This document shows, piece by piece, positions 11,905 through 20,371 of a stretch of 32,541 nucleotides of DNA. The notes under the pieces are model-generated. The model was given only the letters and a program-made list of their open reading frames with translations. It was not told where the DNA came from and searched no databases. Source of the DNA: a virus; IMG/VR virus record IMGVR_UViG_3300032242_001184, positions 1 through 32,541 of that record; one strand, given 5' to 3'. Made by a program: the position numbers and the translations under genes. Each line of letters begins with the position of its first letter. Positions within the stretch are counted from its first letter, which is position 1.

Positions 11905-13114
11905 AATCCAAGAATTGTTTGTAAGAGCCTATCTTAAATTTCATTGAATGAATTGCAAATCCAGTACGATCTGTAGTCAGATATATAGGATTTATTTTAC
12001 TATAAAACGCTTTAAAATCGCTTTCTAATAATTGCATTGCCATAGAATCAGAGTGCAATTTATATAACCAACCATGTTGTAATCCCATAAATCCACCACT
12101 AGACTTGTCACATTGAAAAGTACTATGGTCATATGTTGTCGGGTATAGTATAGGGTTCATTGCTCTAAAAAATTTACTTTTTGGACTAGTTGGTTGATTT
12201 TTAATAATGTCAACTTTTGGTAGTCCAAATTGGTTAGTTTCTGTTATTACTTTTTTCGTAGGATATATACTAAGTTCTTTTAACAAATTAGATATCCATA
12301 AATTTTCTTTTTTATGTATATATTTTGAAACCATATGACATTGCTTAACTATAAGCTCTGGCAGGTCAGGAGCATAGTAAAAAAGCACTCTGTCTACATT
12401 AGGATAAGGTGTCTTAAATGGGGGTCTACCTACATTAACAGATCGGTCGTGTATAGATACTATTATATCCCCTCCCTCAATATAACGCAATGACGGTTTG
12501 TCTACGCCCCATACAACACCAATACGTTTACCTTGCTCAGCCATATCAACCAAATGCTTGAATTTGTCTAAGCTTCCTTTAGTGGCACTAACAGGGCTGA
12601 TCCAATCACCGCTTTGATATATCCATTCATCTGTTTTGTAATTAATAATGTCTTCAAAGTAATCATTGATTGTTATTTTAACATTAGGATGCTTAACTGC
12701 AATTTCATTTAATAACGGAAACAATGCATATTTTGTTTCACTAATAGTATTAGTAACTGATGTATCTGTATTACTCCACTCCCAGTTTTTTAATCCAGAT
12801 TCCGGAATCATTGATACAACTTCATCTACGTGAATGCCGTTATTTAAAAAACTGCAAACTGCATTGGTGCTATCTGCACCTCCACTACATAAAACAATAA
12901 CGTAATCATATGTGTCTCGTATTTGTTGTGCTCTTAATTTATATAAAGTATCAATAGACAATTCCGGTTCAACCAACCAGTTGGCTTTTTCAAACTTTTC
13001 TTTATAAAAATACCAGTCAATCTTTGCAGAAGTTTTTTGTGCTTCTAGTATTGCATGTATCTTGTCAGTAAACACCTGTCCATTTACTGTGTAATAACCC
13101 AAATCGTAGTTCAT
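11888..13114 (-). CDS. PP-loop (SGGxDS) ATP pyrophosphatase-like protein, 408 aa
   Basis: PP-loop SGGADS at residues 77-82, in a hydrophobic strand VIVLC. The N-terminal stretch (VNGQVFTDKIHAILEAQKTS then WYF) matches the paralogue at 16016-17209 (VNGTPIKNKLQALLEASKTT then WTF), and both have the same spacing up to the PP-loop. Probably forms an adenylate and then an amide or thio-bond, as in asparagine-synthase-like or tRNA-thiolation enzymes, but no glutaminase domain is present, so an ammonia or other nucleophile must come from elsewhere. The substrate is not known. Adjacent genes (a Bug-type protein and an oxygenase) share its operon. Confidence 0.8.
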   Translation of the reverse strand: MNYDLGYYTVNGQVFTDKIHAILEAQKTSAKIDWYFYKEKFEKANWLVEPELSIDTLYKLRAQQIRDTYDYVIVLCSGGADSTNAVCSFLNNGIHVDEVVSMIPESGLKNWEWSNTDTSVTNTISETKYALFPLLNEIAVKHPNVKITINDYFEDIINYKTDEWIYQSGDWISPVSATKGSLDKFKHLVDMAEQGKRIGVVWGVDKPSLRYIEGGDIIVSIHDRSVNVGRPPFKTPYPNVDRVLFYYAPDLPELIVKQCHMVSKYIHKKENLWISNLLKELSIYPTKKVITETNQFGLPKVDIIKNQPTSPKSKFFRAMNPILYPTTYDHSTFQCDKSSGGFMGLQHGWLYKLHSDSMAMQLLESDFKAFYSKINPIYLTTDRTGFAIHSMKFKIGSYKQFLDYETLH

Positions 13115-14041
13115 TTATTCTTGTTTTACTTTTTTAATTATAGGGGCCCACATATCATATTCTTTTTTAACATATTTTTTAAAATCCACAGAAGTCATTG
13201 TTACTGGTGTGGCACCCAATGTTAAAAATTTGTCTGTTGATTTTTTTACTGAATCATTGATAACACTATTAAATTCACTAATGTAACTCGGGTCTGTACC
13301 TATAGGTGCAAATAGACCAAACCAAGTAGTTATTACTAAATTAACTTTAGATTCTTGTAATGTAGGCACATTGGGTAAAATAGCAAACCGATTTTTAGAA
13401 GTTACTGCAATCGCTCTAAGTTTTTTTGAATTAATATGCTGTATTACTCCGGGAATGGTAGCAAACATCCATTGAGTATTACCTGATATTAAATCTACTA
13501 CAGCTTCTGAACCCTTATAAGGAATATGAGTAGACATAATGCCTGTATGTTGTGCAAATAACAAAGAAGCCATGTGTGCTGTAGAACCTATACCAGTACT
13601 ACCATGATTTACTTTTTTAGGAAACTGTTTACTATACGCTAATAAATCATCTATAGTATAAATATCGGACGATGCAGGGACTACTAAAACTAATGGAACT
13701 TGTGCCATGATTGCAATAGGTTCTAAATCTAATAGAGGTTCAAAATTCATTTCATACAATACAGGATTAGATACAAAAAGACTTCCTCCTGTCACCAATA
13801 TTGTATTTCCGTCTGGTTTACTTTTTACTACTTTTTCTGCACCTAAATTTCCACCTGCTCCGGTTTTAAATTCAACCATAATTCGCTGTGACCATTTAAT
13901 ATCTAAATTTGCAATAACTTCTCTAGCTAGTAAGTCAGTTGTGCCACCGGGAGAATGAGTAACTACAAACGTGATTGGTTTAGATGGTTGGGCATGTATA
14001 TTTATTGCCCATAACAATAAAAACGCTAATATATGTTTCAT
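13115..14041 (-). CDS. Bug/TctC-family periplasmic binding protein, 308 aa
   Basis: A hydrophobic signal peptide (residues about 1-17, then HAQPSKP) precedes a tripartite-tricarboxylate-transporter receptor fold: SPGGTTDLLAREV, GAGGNLGAE, VTGGSLFVSNP, HGSTGIGSTAH, IPYKGSEAVVDLISG and the FGLFAP turn are all family-typical. Such proteins bind carboxylates in the periplasm and normally work with the TctA/TctB membrane proteins, absent in this window. The family is vastly expanded in Burkholderiales, so a betaproteobacterial donor or host is likely. Its role in phage infection is unclear: capture of a carboxylate substrate or priming of the host's uptake are options. A late-type octamer AGTAAATA ends 4 nt before the ATG. 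Confidence 0.92.
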   Translation of the reverse strand: MKHILAFLLLWAINIHAQPSKPITFVVTHSPGGTTDLLAREVIANLDIKWSQRIMVEFKTGAGGNLGAEKVVKSKPDGNTILVTGGSLFVSNPVLYEMNFEPLLDLEPIAIMAQVPLVLVVPASSDIYTIDDLLAYSKQFPKKVNHGSTGIGSTAHMASLLFAQHTGIMSTHIPYKGSEAVVDLISGNTQWMFATIPGVIQHINSKKLRAIAVTSKNRFAILPNVPTLQESKVNLVITTWFGLFAPIGTDPSYISEFNSVINDSVKKSTDKFLTLGATPVTMTSVDFKKYVKKEYDMWAPIIKKVKQE

Positions 14042-14045
14042 CTAG

Positions 14046-14053
14046 TATTTACT
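14046..14053 (-). promoter_or_regulatory. Late promoter octamer (AGTAAATA), predicted leaderless start
   Basis: Overlaps the TAA stop of the upstream gene and lies 4 nt before ATG 14041. Confidence 0.45.
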
Positions 14054-15050
14054 TAGACTTGATATGTTCCGAAAATAATATAGCTTTTTGTTTTAATACT
14101 TGCAAATATTCAATTGGATTTTCCAATAATTCTTTTGGTTGACTATTCACATACTTATGTAATTTTTCGACAATATTTTTCTTTTGCTCTACTGACAATT
14201 CACCTATTAAATCATTCATTACATTAATCAATATATCTGTATCATTATTCATAATTACTCGGTATGGCAAAATCACACAGTTATCATCTATACATTCATT
14301 ATAAGGTTTTACTGTGATAAGTAGTTTGTCCGAATTTATCAAAGAACCGGAATATGATACATAATTAACCTTATCATCACATGGCTGGTTATCTATTGCC
14401 GGGAGCAAGTCATATCTATCTAACATTCTAAAAACTGATGCATATGTTAAGATATCTTTATATTCAGCATTGAACCTATCATTTAACATTGTGTTAATAA
14501 ATGATAAATGTTCATTTCCTACCATAGAACATAACATAGAACGGCAACTGTCAGTCCAAGTATTTAAAAACCAATTACGTACCTCATCAGGAATTACCGA
14601 TACTAAATCTTCAACCAGTATATTCTTCATTTGCTGTAATGATGTTATTACTAATTTTTCAGTAATTGATTCCTGAGTAATTACTAAAATTTTACAATTT
14701 GGGAATAATGTTCTATAAAGAGGAATGTTTGTAAAATCATGTGTCCAAGTCACAACAGGCTTAGTAATGGTTTCGTTTAAAGATAATAGTTTATCTTTAT
14801 AGAATTCTACCCGTCTATCAAACGTATGTGGTTTTATATTAGCCTGTTGTATATAGAATATACCACAAGAAAAATATTCAATTGCATCTTTTATTTCTTT
14901 AGAATTTAAATGACAGCTACCACTAGATGATATTGATAACTCTACATTATCTTGAAGCATCAAACTTCTAATAAGTGTAGAAATAAAATTACCTGCAGCT
15001 CCGGGATGAAATACTACAAAAATATGTGATAAATTGAATACATCAGTCAC
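14049..15050 (-). CDS. P-loop transferase-like protein, 333 aa (paralogue of 9025-9942)
   Basis: GTG start directly after the preceding TAA; it gives a product that aligns from residue 2 with the paralogue. Shared landmarks are IFVVFHPGAAGNFI near residues 10-23, the VVTWTHDFTN and LFPNCKILVIT segments, and a C-terminal helical tail. No enzyme class can be named with confidence; a sulfotransferase-like fold is suspected. It follows a cupin and a ~100-residue protein in the operon, while its paralogue follows the P450, so both copies travel with oxidative enzymes. Confidence 0.6.
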   Translation of the reverse strand: MTDVFNLSHIFVVFHPGAAGNFISTLIRSLMLQDNVELSISSSGSCHLNSKEIKDAIEYFSCGIFYIQQANIKPHTFDRRVEFYKDKLLSLNETITKPVVTWTHDFTNIPLYRTLFPNCKILVITQESITEKLVITSLQQMKNILVEDLVSVIPDEVRNWFLNTWTDSCRSMLCSMVGNEHLSFINTMLNDRFNAEYKDILTYASVFRMLDRYDLLPAIDNQPCDDKVNYVSYSGSLINSDKLLITVKPYNECIDDNCVILPYRVIMNNDTDILINVMNDLIGELSVEQKKNIVEKLHKYVNSQPKELLENPIEYLQVLKQKAILFSEHIKSK

Positions 15051-15356
15051 TTATATAGTATTCCGAGTGCTAGATACTGTTGTAATATTATGTTCAGTAT
15101 TGTATGCTTCACGTTTTTGTTTATTGGCTATACAAATAGGATCTGTTTCTGTTTCTTTTTCAAAGGCTTCATCTTCCCAAATTGAGGTATGTGTTAAGGT
15201 AAGCTGATCTTCTGACAATGTTCTAGCTATTGCTGTATTTTTACCTGTAGCTTTGTATGTTTCTTTCCAATGTTTAATAAATTCCAGATCGTTTATACCA
15301 TCATAAAATTCTACATCTAATGACGGGCGTGTGTAAATTGTTTCTTTAATTAACAT
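15051..15356 (-). CDS. ~100-residue family protein, copy 4
   Basis: 101 aa, closest to the copy at 2120-2428 (TRPSLDVEFYDG against IRPTTDVEFFSV; SEDQLTLTHTSIWEDEAF against SSDKLTQTIVHAWDSEESF; KREAYNTEHNIT against KREEYNNAHGIT). A good AGGAG ribosome site precedes the ATG, with an octamer GCTAAATA further upstream (15375-15382). It follows a cupin gene as the copy at 2120 does, so a cupin plus this protein forms a repeated two-gene cassette. Function unknown. Confidence 0.72.
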   Translation of the reverse strand: MLIKETIYTRPSLDVEFYDGINDLEFIKHWKETYKATGKNTAIARTLSEDQLTLTHTSIWEDEAFEKETETDPICIANKQKREAYNTEHNITTVSSTRNTI

Positions 15357-15374
15357 ATATTTCTCCTATTATAG

Positions 15375-15382
15375 TATTTAGC
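15375..15382 (-). promoter_or_regulatory. T4-type late promoter octamer (GCTAAATA)
   Basis: About 19 nt upstream of ATG 15356, with AGGAG in between. Confidence 0.45.
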
Positions 15383-15405
15383 TTTTTAATGTATTGCAAC
15401 TGCGG

Positions 15406-15996
15406 TCATTTGTTAAAAATTTTAGTAATATCAGCTTGACCCGGTTCAACCAATGCTTCAGGATAATATTTGTTTATTAATGAGTCATGTATACTACCTG
15501 CTGTGGGGCCCTTCCATTGTACAGCCGCAGAAGTCATATTAGTATCTCCTAACCATTTTTCAAAACTATACAATACAAAGCCAGTACCTAATGGTGGATT
15601 GGTACCACCGTGGTATTCACCCGGCGATAATCCTAGTGTTTTCCCGCACCATTTACTGGTACCGTATAAACTCTCTTTCCCTGATACAATTCCACCGCCT
15701 GCAAGCACTGTAATAATTTCTACGCCTGGATGACAGTGTTTAGGAATAGTTCTACCTGGGTGTATCATATACATTTCTACTAAATAACGATCATGTTTAA
15801 ATACACATATTGCAGTTGCATCATCTGTACGTATTACCCTAGCATTCCATGGTACAAGAATTGGTTTGCCTGCTTCCATATACCACTTAACAAAATCTTC
15901 TAACGTGTCCCATGTTTCAGGAATATTTAAATTAGGATACTGTACATCAATAGGCCATATCATTTCTCCGTCTTCTTCATTTTTTTCAACTAACAT
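15406..15996 (-). CDS. Cupin-domain protein, 196 aa (copy 2)
   Basis: Metal-binding cupin core KHCHPGVEI with GEYHGG, equivalent to the triad of copy 1. WDTLEDFVKWYMEAGKPILV and the C-terminal MTSAAVQWKGPTAGSIHDSL match the other copy in order. The metal site is complete, so it may be an oxygenase or isomerase. AAAGGACC lies 5-8 nt before the ATG. Genes on both sides belong to the same leftward operon. The N-terminal 10 residues (KNEEDGEM) differ from copy 1. Confidence 0.8.
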   Translation of the reverse strand: MLVEKNEEDGEMIWPIDVQYPNLNIPETWDTLEDFVKWYMEAGKPILVPWNARVIRTDDATAICVFKHDRYLVEMYMIHPGRTIPKHCHPGVEIITVLAGGGIVSGKESLYGTSKWCGKTLGLSPGEYHGGTNPPLGTGFVLYSFEKWLGDTNMTSAAVQWKGPTAGSIHDSLINKYYPEALVEPGQADITKIFNK

Positions 15997-16015
15997 TAAT
16001 AGGTCCTTTACATAT

Positions 16016-17209
16016 TCACATATTTATCAGGTTATCCGTTGAATTACACAAATAGTGCCATTTTGTCTGACAATACTTTAATGTATCTCTATTACGCATA
16101 AATCGTGAATCTATTTGATTTAGATAACTTTTCCAATGGTATGACCATGCTTGTTGTACTCTATCAAAATCAGGTACGTGTGTAAGTATATTGTCCCAAG
16201 CTCTTGTCCCCATTTTAAATCCGTCAAGTACTGCAAAAGGTTTGTCTGCTTGAAATCTATTAAAGTCCCAATAAGGGTAACAAACTAATTTTGAAATTTC
16301 ACTAACTATTGAATATTCAAAATAATGTTTTTCGTAGTTCATATGCACAAAAGTAGGATCTATTAGTGCCCTCTCTGATGGTGATTGAACCAAATACATA
16401 TTTTTTTTATTAATCTCAAAGTAGTTTTTCATTGCTAGAGCTTGGGCTATTGCAATATCTGGAAAGTTTGGACTCCAATAAAAATATTCAGTGCCATGTG
16501 GATTATCAGGATTGGGTTGTGCCATACATGCAGTATCGACAAAATAAAAGAACCATTGATTTTTCTGTTTGACTACACATGGTTTATCTACACCAAATAT
16601 ACTTGCTACTTTCTTACCTTGTAAAGCGAGCGTTCCTTCTATAGTACTGAATGTATTTTGTTTTTGTGCTCTAGCAATACTAGGTAAATTACTAACGTCA
16701 TTTGCAAATATATCATCTTTATAAAATTGTTCTTTAACTGTAGTAGTCCAATCATTTATTTCAATTTTAATTTCAGGATGATTTTTAGCTAACCACTCCA
16801 AATCTTTTTTTATCACTAAATCCCATTCTGAATGAAAGTTTGCATTTGTTCTATCTATGGCATTAGGAGTATATATTCCTTTGTCCATTAATTTCTCAGG
16901 CCATTGAATATAAATATGATCTAATTTAATTCCGTACTCTAGGAAAGTCATCAAGATATTATGACTATCGCTACCACCGCTATAATTTAAAATCAAATAA
17001 TCGTATGAGTCTCTTAATTGTTGTGCCCTATCCCTGTATAACTCCTTCAATGAAATTTCATGCTTGTTAAATTTTTTTGTTGCTGACTCAAAAATTTCAT
17101 CAAAAAATGTCCATTGTACTTTAGCGGTTGTTTTGCTTGCTTCAAGAAGTGCTTGTAATTTGTTTTTGATAGGAGTTCCATTAACAATGTAATTACCATT
17201 TAAACTCAT
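16016..17209 (-). CDS. PP-loop (SGGxDS) ATP pyrophosphatase-like protein, 397 aa
   Basis: SGGSDS at residues 77-82 after a hydrophobic strand, plus the whole N-terminal region matching the gene at 11888-13114. C-terminally both contain a VDKP segment (FGVDKPCVVK against WGVDKPSLRY) that probably helps bind the substrate. No glutaminase or tRNA-binding domain is visible. The start overlaps the upstream sulfotransferase gene by ATGA. With the gene at 11888 it represents the longer of the two PP-loop subfamilies in the window. Confidence 0.8.
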   Translation of the reverse strand: MSLNGNYIVNGTPIKNKLQALLEASKTTAKVQWTFFDEIFESATKKFNKHEISLKELYRDRAQQLRDSYDYLILNYSGGSDSHNILMTFLEYGIKLDHIYIQWPEKLMDKGIYTPNAIDRTNANFHSEWDLVIKKDLEWLAKNHPEIKIEINDWTTTVKEQFYKDDIFANDVSNLPSIARAQKQNTFSTIEGTLALQGKKVASIFGVDKPCVVKQKNQWFFYFVDTACMAQPNPDNPHGTEYFYWSPNFPDIAIAQALAMKNYFEINKKNMYLVQSPSERALIDPTFVHMNYEKHYFEYSIVSEISKLVCYPYWDFNRFQADKPFAVLDGFKMGTRAWDNILTHVPDFDRVQQAWSYHWKSYLNQIDSRFMRNRDTLKYCQTKWHYLCNSTDNLINM

Positions 17210-17853
17210 ATACCGTTATCCTTTAACCAAAAATTTACCTCTTCAATGTTAACTATTTCTACTTTTGATTTGGCATCTTGTACTGTGTATTTTGAACTAG
17301 GATTCCAAATAGTTGAAGGAGGCATTTGAATCAAGTCTTCATATTTGATTTCAATAGGACTAAATTGTTTTCTAACCTCATCCATTCTGTTTCTGCAAAC
17401 ATCCATAATTTGAATTGTGTCATCAAATGACTGCCGAGATACAGTGATACTTTTTGTGTTTACTGTGTTGTGCAACTCTAATGTGTTAAGTGCAATCAAC
17501 AAACTCCAAAAAGTATCTATGTTGTTCTTGCGTTCTAATAATACATATTGCAAATCTTTACTCTCAAAAAATTTACAGATTTGGTCAGTAAACAAGTGTA
17601 AGTGAACCTTAACGGATATCGCATTATGCTGTTTTTGAAATTTGTCAAACAATTCAAACCTATAGTCTAAATCATTTGCCGGCTCAGGTAAATAACTGTA
17701 TCGTATTCCATTATTGATATCAACACTCTTTATGTGGCAATACATTGTGAATAATTCAACTAAATTAAGTTGCGGTAAACTGTCTTGTATCCAAGTGCTA
17801 CCGCTTCTAGGATGACTGAATATAACTACTGATTTGTTTGGGTCAAGTTCCAT
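17206..17853 (-). CDS. Sulfotransferase-like protein, 215 aa
   Basis: The clearest of the four: VVIFSHPRSGSTWIQDSL near residues 9-26 is the canonical PAPS 5'-phosphosulfate loop of sulfotransferases. A later YVLLERKNNIDTFWSLLIAL segment (near 100-120) corresponds to the 3'-phosphate binding region, in which R and S contact PAPS. The short length fits a soluble cytoplasmic enzyme. The acceptor is unknown; the neighbouring oxygenases could make the hydroxyl it sulfates. It overlaps the upstream oxygenase gene by 28 nt. Confidence 0.8.
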   Translation of the reverse strand: MELDPNKSVVIFSHPRSGSTWIQDSLPQLNLVELFTMYCHIKSVDINNGIRYSYLPEPANDLDYRFELFDKFQKQHNAISVKVHLHLFTDQICKFFESKDLQYVLLERKNNIDTFWSLLIALNTLELHNTVNTKSITVSRQSFDDTIQIMDVCRNRMDEVRKQFSPIEIKYEDLIQMPPSTIWNPSSKYTVQDAKSKVEIVNIEEVNFWLKDNGI

Positions 17854-18410
17854 GGGTCTGATGAGAATCTAAAGCTTACAGATATGCGAATATTATCCGT
17901 GCTATTGTATATAGCATGAGGAACAGTGTTGTTCATAATAACCGGGGTATTCAAAATATATCTATCAATTTCTTTTAGTGTTGATTTGGCATAGAATATA
18001 TAAGAACCTTCAGAAGGATCGGGCAATGGTACATAGTCTTTTGGTCCACTTATATATTCATAGAATATTACCGGTGTTTCTGTGCAATTTTGTATGCCAA
18101 AATTCATACTGAGACAGCCCTTACTATCACCGTGTGTTATCGGTGGCTCTACATTTTTGTCTACATGTGCATCTTTTTCCCCCGCACCGGGATGAACCAC
18201 AATATAACATACATTTGTTAGTTTGTTTAATACATTCAGTTCAGTTAAATATTGAACTGTATCTGGGCAATTTGCAAAAAATTTCAACAAATCTACTGTC
18301 CAAAGACCTGTTGGTTTGCCCTCACAGTATGGCAAAATGAATTTTGTTAATTCTTCTTGTATTACATTTATGTTAGGTGTGTTTAAATATCTATAAGTAA
18401 ATAGGTTCAT
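17826..18410 (-). CDS. Putative Fe(II)/2-oxoglutarate-type oxygenase, 194 aa
   Basis: HVD (His82, Asp84 in DAHVDKN) and PHAIYN (His165) form the iron facial triad, with Arg175 or 177 in IRISVSF available for 2-oxoglutarate. GAGEKDAHVD recalls the aspartyl/asparaginyl beta-hydroxylase family. Overlaps the upstream oxygenase by ATGA and the downstream sulfotransferase by 28 nt, so three genes form a tight unit. Substrate not known. Confidence 0.68.
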   Translation of the reverse strand: MNLFTYRYLNTPNINVIQEELTKFILPYCEGKPTGLWTVDLLKFFANCPDTVQYLTELNVLNKLTNVCYIVVHPGAGEKDAHVDKNVEPPITHGDSKGCLSMNFGIQNCTETPVIFYEYISGPKDYVPLPDPSEGSYIFYAKSTLKEIDRYILNTPVIMNNTVPHAIYNSTDNIRISVSFRFSSDPWNLTQTNQ

Positions 18411-19123
18411 TTTTGTATAAGATGATCTATGTCTTTGGTTCCATTTACAGAAATCATAAAGGTATATCTATCATGCTTGCTCATATTCAGTACAGCATGT
18501 TTGTATCCTGTATTTAAAAAATATGCTTTACCCGGGACAAATGTAGTAGCTTCAACATTGTTCTTAACCCAAAATAAATTTACACACTCAGGGTCAGCAA
18601 TGACAGGTATGATGATTCTAACTGCATAGCTAGGATCATAATCTATATGCGGGGTGATATTACTACCTGCTTCTAATTTTACCAAACGAATTCTAGTGGT
18701 TTTTCCCTTGAACTTATTAGTAATTCTGTCAAACACATGTGCATATCTTTTATAAATTTCAGTCTTTACTGTGTATGTTGATTCATTCATCACGCTAGAT
18801 GCATCTAATCCTAAGGATTGTTTTCTTTTGTGATTAGACAAAATACCGGAATCGTGCAGACTTTCATGCACAACTTCACATTCGTCTAATGTGATAGATT
18901 TATTTTCTACGGTGCTATCTGTTAATCCAATTTGAAAAAAGTTATCATATACAGATTTTGAGAGTTCATGATGAATCCCACACAGACCTTTGTTAACTTC
19001 TAATACTGATTTGAATTCAGTATTCAACTCATTCACGCAGTTGACTAGCTCTCTAAGCAAGTCATCTTCCAAACACAGATGCTCAACTACACAATGTGGC
19101 GGTAGTCTATGTTTCAGTTTCAT
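18407..19123 (-). CDS. Aspartyl/asparaginyl beta-hydroxylase-like oxygenase, 238 aa
   Basis: ATG 19123 was chosen since it overlaps the desaturase stop by ATGA; an upstream in-frame start would extend into the desaturase. His159-x-Asp161 (TPHIDYDPSYAVRIIIPV), distal His209 (GYKHAVLN) and Arg219 (DRYTFMIS) are all present, as is the jelly-roll segment between them. This is the best supported 2-oxoglutarate oxygenase in the window. Such enzymes hydroxylate side chains or free amino acids. The neighbours (desaturase, oxygenase, sulfotransferase) suggest a series of modifications on one scaffold, though that is inference. Confidence 0.8.
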   Translation of the reverse strand: MKLKHRLPPHCVVEHLCLEDDLLRELVNCVNELNTEFKSVLEVNKGLCGIHHELSKSVYDNFFQIGLTDSTVENKSITLDECEVVHESLHDSGILSNHKRKQSLGLDASSVMNESTYTVKTEIYKRYAHVFDRITNKFKGKTTRIRLVKLEAGSNITPHIDYDPSYAVRIIIPVIADPECVNLFWVKNNVEATTFVPGKAYFLNTGYKHAVLNMSKHDRYTFMISVNGTKDIDHLIQK

Positions 19124-19824
19124 TTTACACTCATTAATTTGTGTAAATGTCCGCCCCAATCAGCCCAATGTCTGAATGAAGGGTTAGCAGGTTCTTCGTG
19201 GTGATTCTTGTGCCAGCCTTCACCACCGCTAAAGTAGCCAAGAATAGATACATTAACAGGACCTTTGTCATCATGACAAAATATATTGATTAGGCTACCA
19301 CTGAACCACATCAAAAATGCAGGTACAATCAACAACGCCCAATAGTAAGTAAAAGATAAAAACAATATACCTAGTACATGTAATATCAATAATACTTTGA
19401 AATAGTATTTGTGTTGAAATAGATACCAAGGTTTACGCAACAAATCAGGGACGTATCTTATTATATCTTCTGCACCACTAGAGTACCAATATGTTTTCAA
19501 TCTACTATGGTGTTTTGGACTGTGTGGGTCTTTTTCTGTGTCACTATAACGATGATGTTTTCTATGAGTTCCGGCCCATGCTAGTGCAGATCCTGACATT
19601 CCAATCCAAGATAACAATATCAAAATCTTTTCTACTAATGGATTAATTGATTGTTTGTGAGATACTGCTCTATGAAAAAAGGCAGTACCGCATATTCCTA
19701 CATAAACTATCTGCGATATGATAACTGCAGGTATTGAGATTGTTAAGGGTAGGAAGAACAAGCCCAGTACAAACAGTATGTGGGCGTAAATCTGTATCAT
19801 TAGTAATTTTTGTCTTGGGTTCAT
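19120..19824 (-). CDS. Membrane fatty-acyl desaturase, 234 aa
   Basis: Three histidine boxes: HRAVSH (51-56), HRKHH (87-91) and HKNHH (215-219), the di-iron centre of delta-9-type acyl-CoA or acyl-lipid desaturases. Hydrophobic stretches near 10-45, 63-85 and 142-178 fit two membrane hairpins. It would introduce a double bond into host membrane lipid or a lipid substrate. It is short for the family (usually 260-300) but all boxes are kept. It heads the oxygenase operon with a late-type octamer 5 nt before the ATG. Reducing power (cytochrome b5, ferredoxin or rubredoxin) must be supplied. Confidence 0.92.
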   Translation of the reverse strand: MNPRQKLLMIQIYAHILFVLGLFFLPLTISIPAVIISQIVYVGICGTAFFHRAVSHKQSINPLVEKILILLSWIGMSGSALAWAGTHRKHHRYSDTEKDPHSPKHHSRLKTYWYSSGAEDIIRYVPDLLRKPWYLFQHKYYFKVLLILHVLGILFLSFTYYWALLIVPAFLMWFSGSLINIFCHDDKGPVNVSILGYFSGGEGWHKNHHEEPANPSFRHWADWGGHLHKLMSVK

Positions 19825-19829
19825 CTAAG

Positions 19830-19837
19830 TATTTATG
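19830..19837 (-). promoter_or_regulatory. Late promoter octamer (CATAAATA), predicted leaderless start
   Basis: Followed by 5 nt and ATG 19824. It probably starts the long cluster transcript. Confidence 0.55.
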
Positions 19838-19840
19838 CCA

Positions 19841-20371
19841 CTATAAATTCAAAGTTAATAACCATTGTTCTACTCCATTAAACAATATTGGTTTAGATGA
19901 TGCAACAAATTTGTAGTCAGGAAAAGCCTTTGGCAATAGATATTTTATGTTAACTTGAAATAGTTGATAATTGTAGTCATTGAATGACAATATTAATTTA
20001 GAACATCCATTTAGTTTTGCACGTTCAATTTGATAAGTAGTGCAGTACTTATGATTGTAGGGTTTTACCCCGAGTCCCTTATGTCTTGGATCAGAATATG
20101 AAAAAACACGAAATCCTGCTTGATATACTTTTTCATTGTTGAATTCTCTAACTATACCACCTGCACCTGTCCAAAACTTGTCATTGACATATAATAATTG
20201 ATATGTGTCTATTGCATCATCTCGTATTAAACTCAGTAAACTCCATGGATATAAGTATCCATAATTTTCAGGTAATTCATTACCAAATCTAAGATTTAAT
20301 GCTTGTTTTAATTTGTCAGTAAACTCACCTTTGTTCTCATCAGTGAGTATTAGCATTTCTATTTTATCCAT
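19841..20371 (-). CDS. GNAT-like acyltransferase candidate, 176 aa
   Basis: The layout fits a GNAT fold: a central beta-strand pair (YQLLYVNDKFWTGAGGIVREF, QAGFRVFSYSD), then PRHKGLGVKPYN in place of the usual Q/RxxGxG/A acyl-CoA loop, and a following helix (TTYQIERAKLNGC) and strand (KLILSFND). The match is loose, so an acetyltransferase role is a possibility only. It overlaps the upstream PP-loop gene by 13 nt; an alternative start, ATG 20356, would remove the overlap. Confidence 0.45.
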   Translation of the reverse strand: MDKIEMLILTDENKGEFTDKLKQALNLRFGNELPENYGYLYPWSLLSLIRDDAIDTYQLLYVNDKFWTGAGGIVREFNNEKVYQAGFRVFSYSDPRHKGLGVKPYNHKYCTTYQIERAKLNGCSKLILSFNDYNYQLFQVNIKYLLPKAFPDYKFVASSKPILFNGVEQWLLTLNL

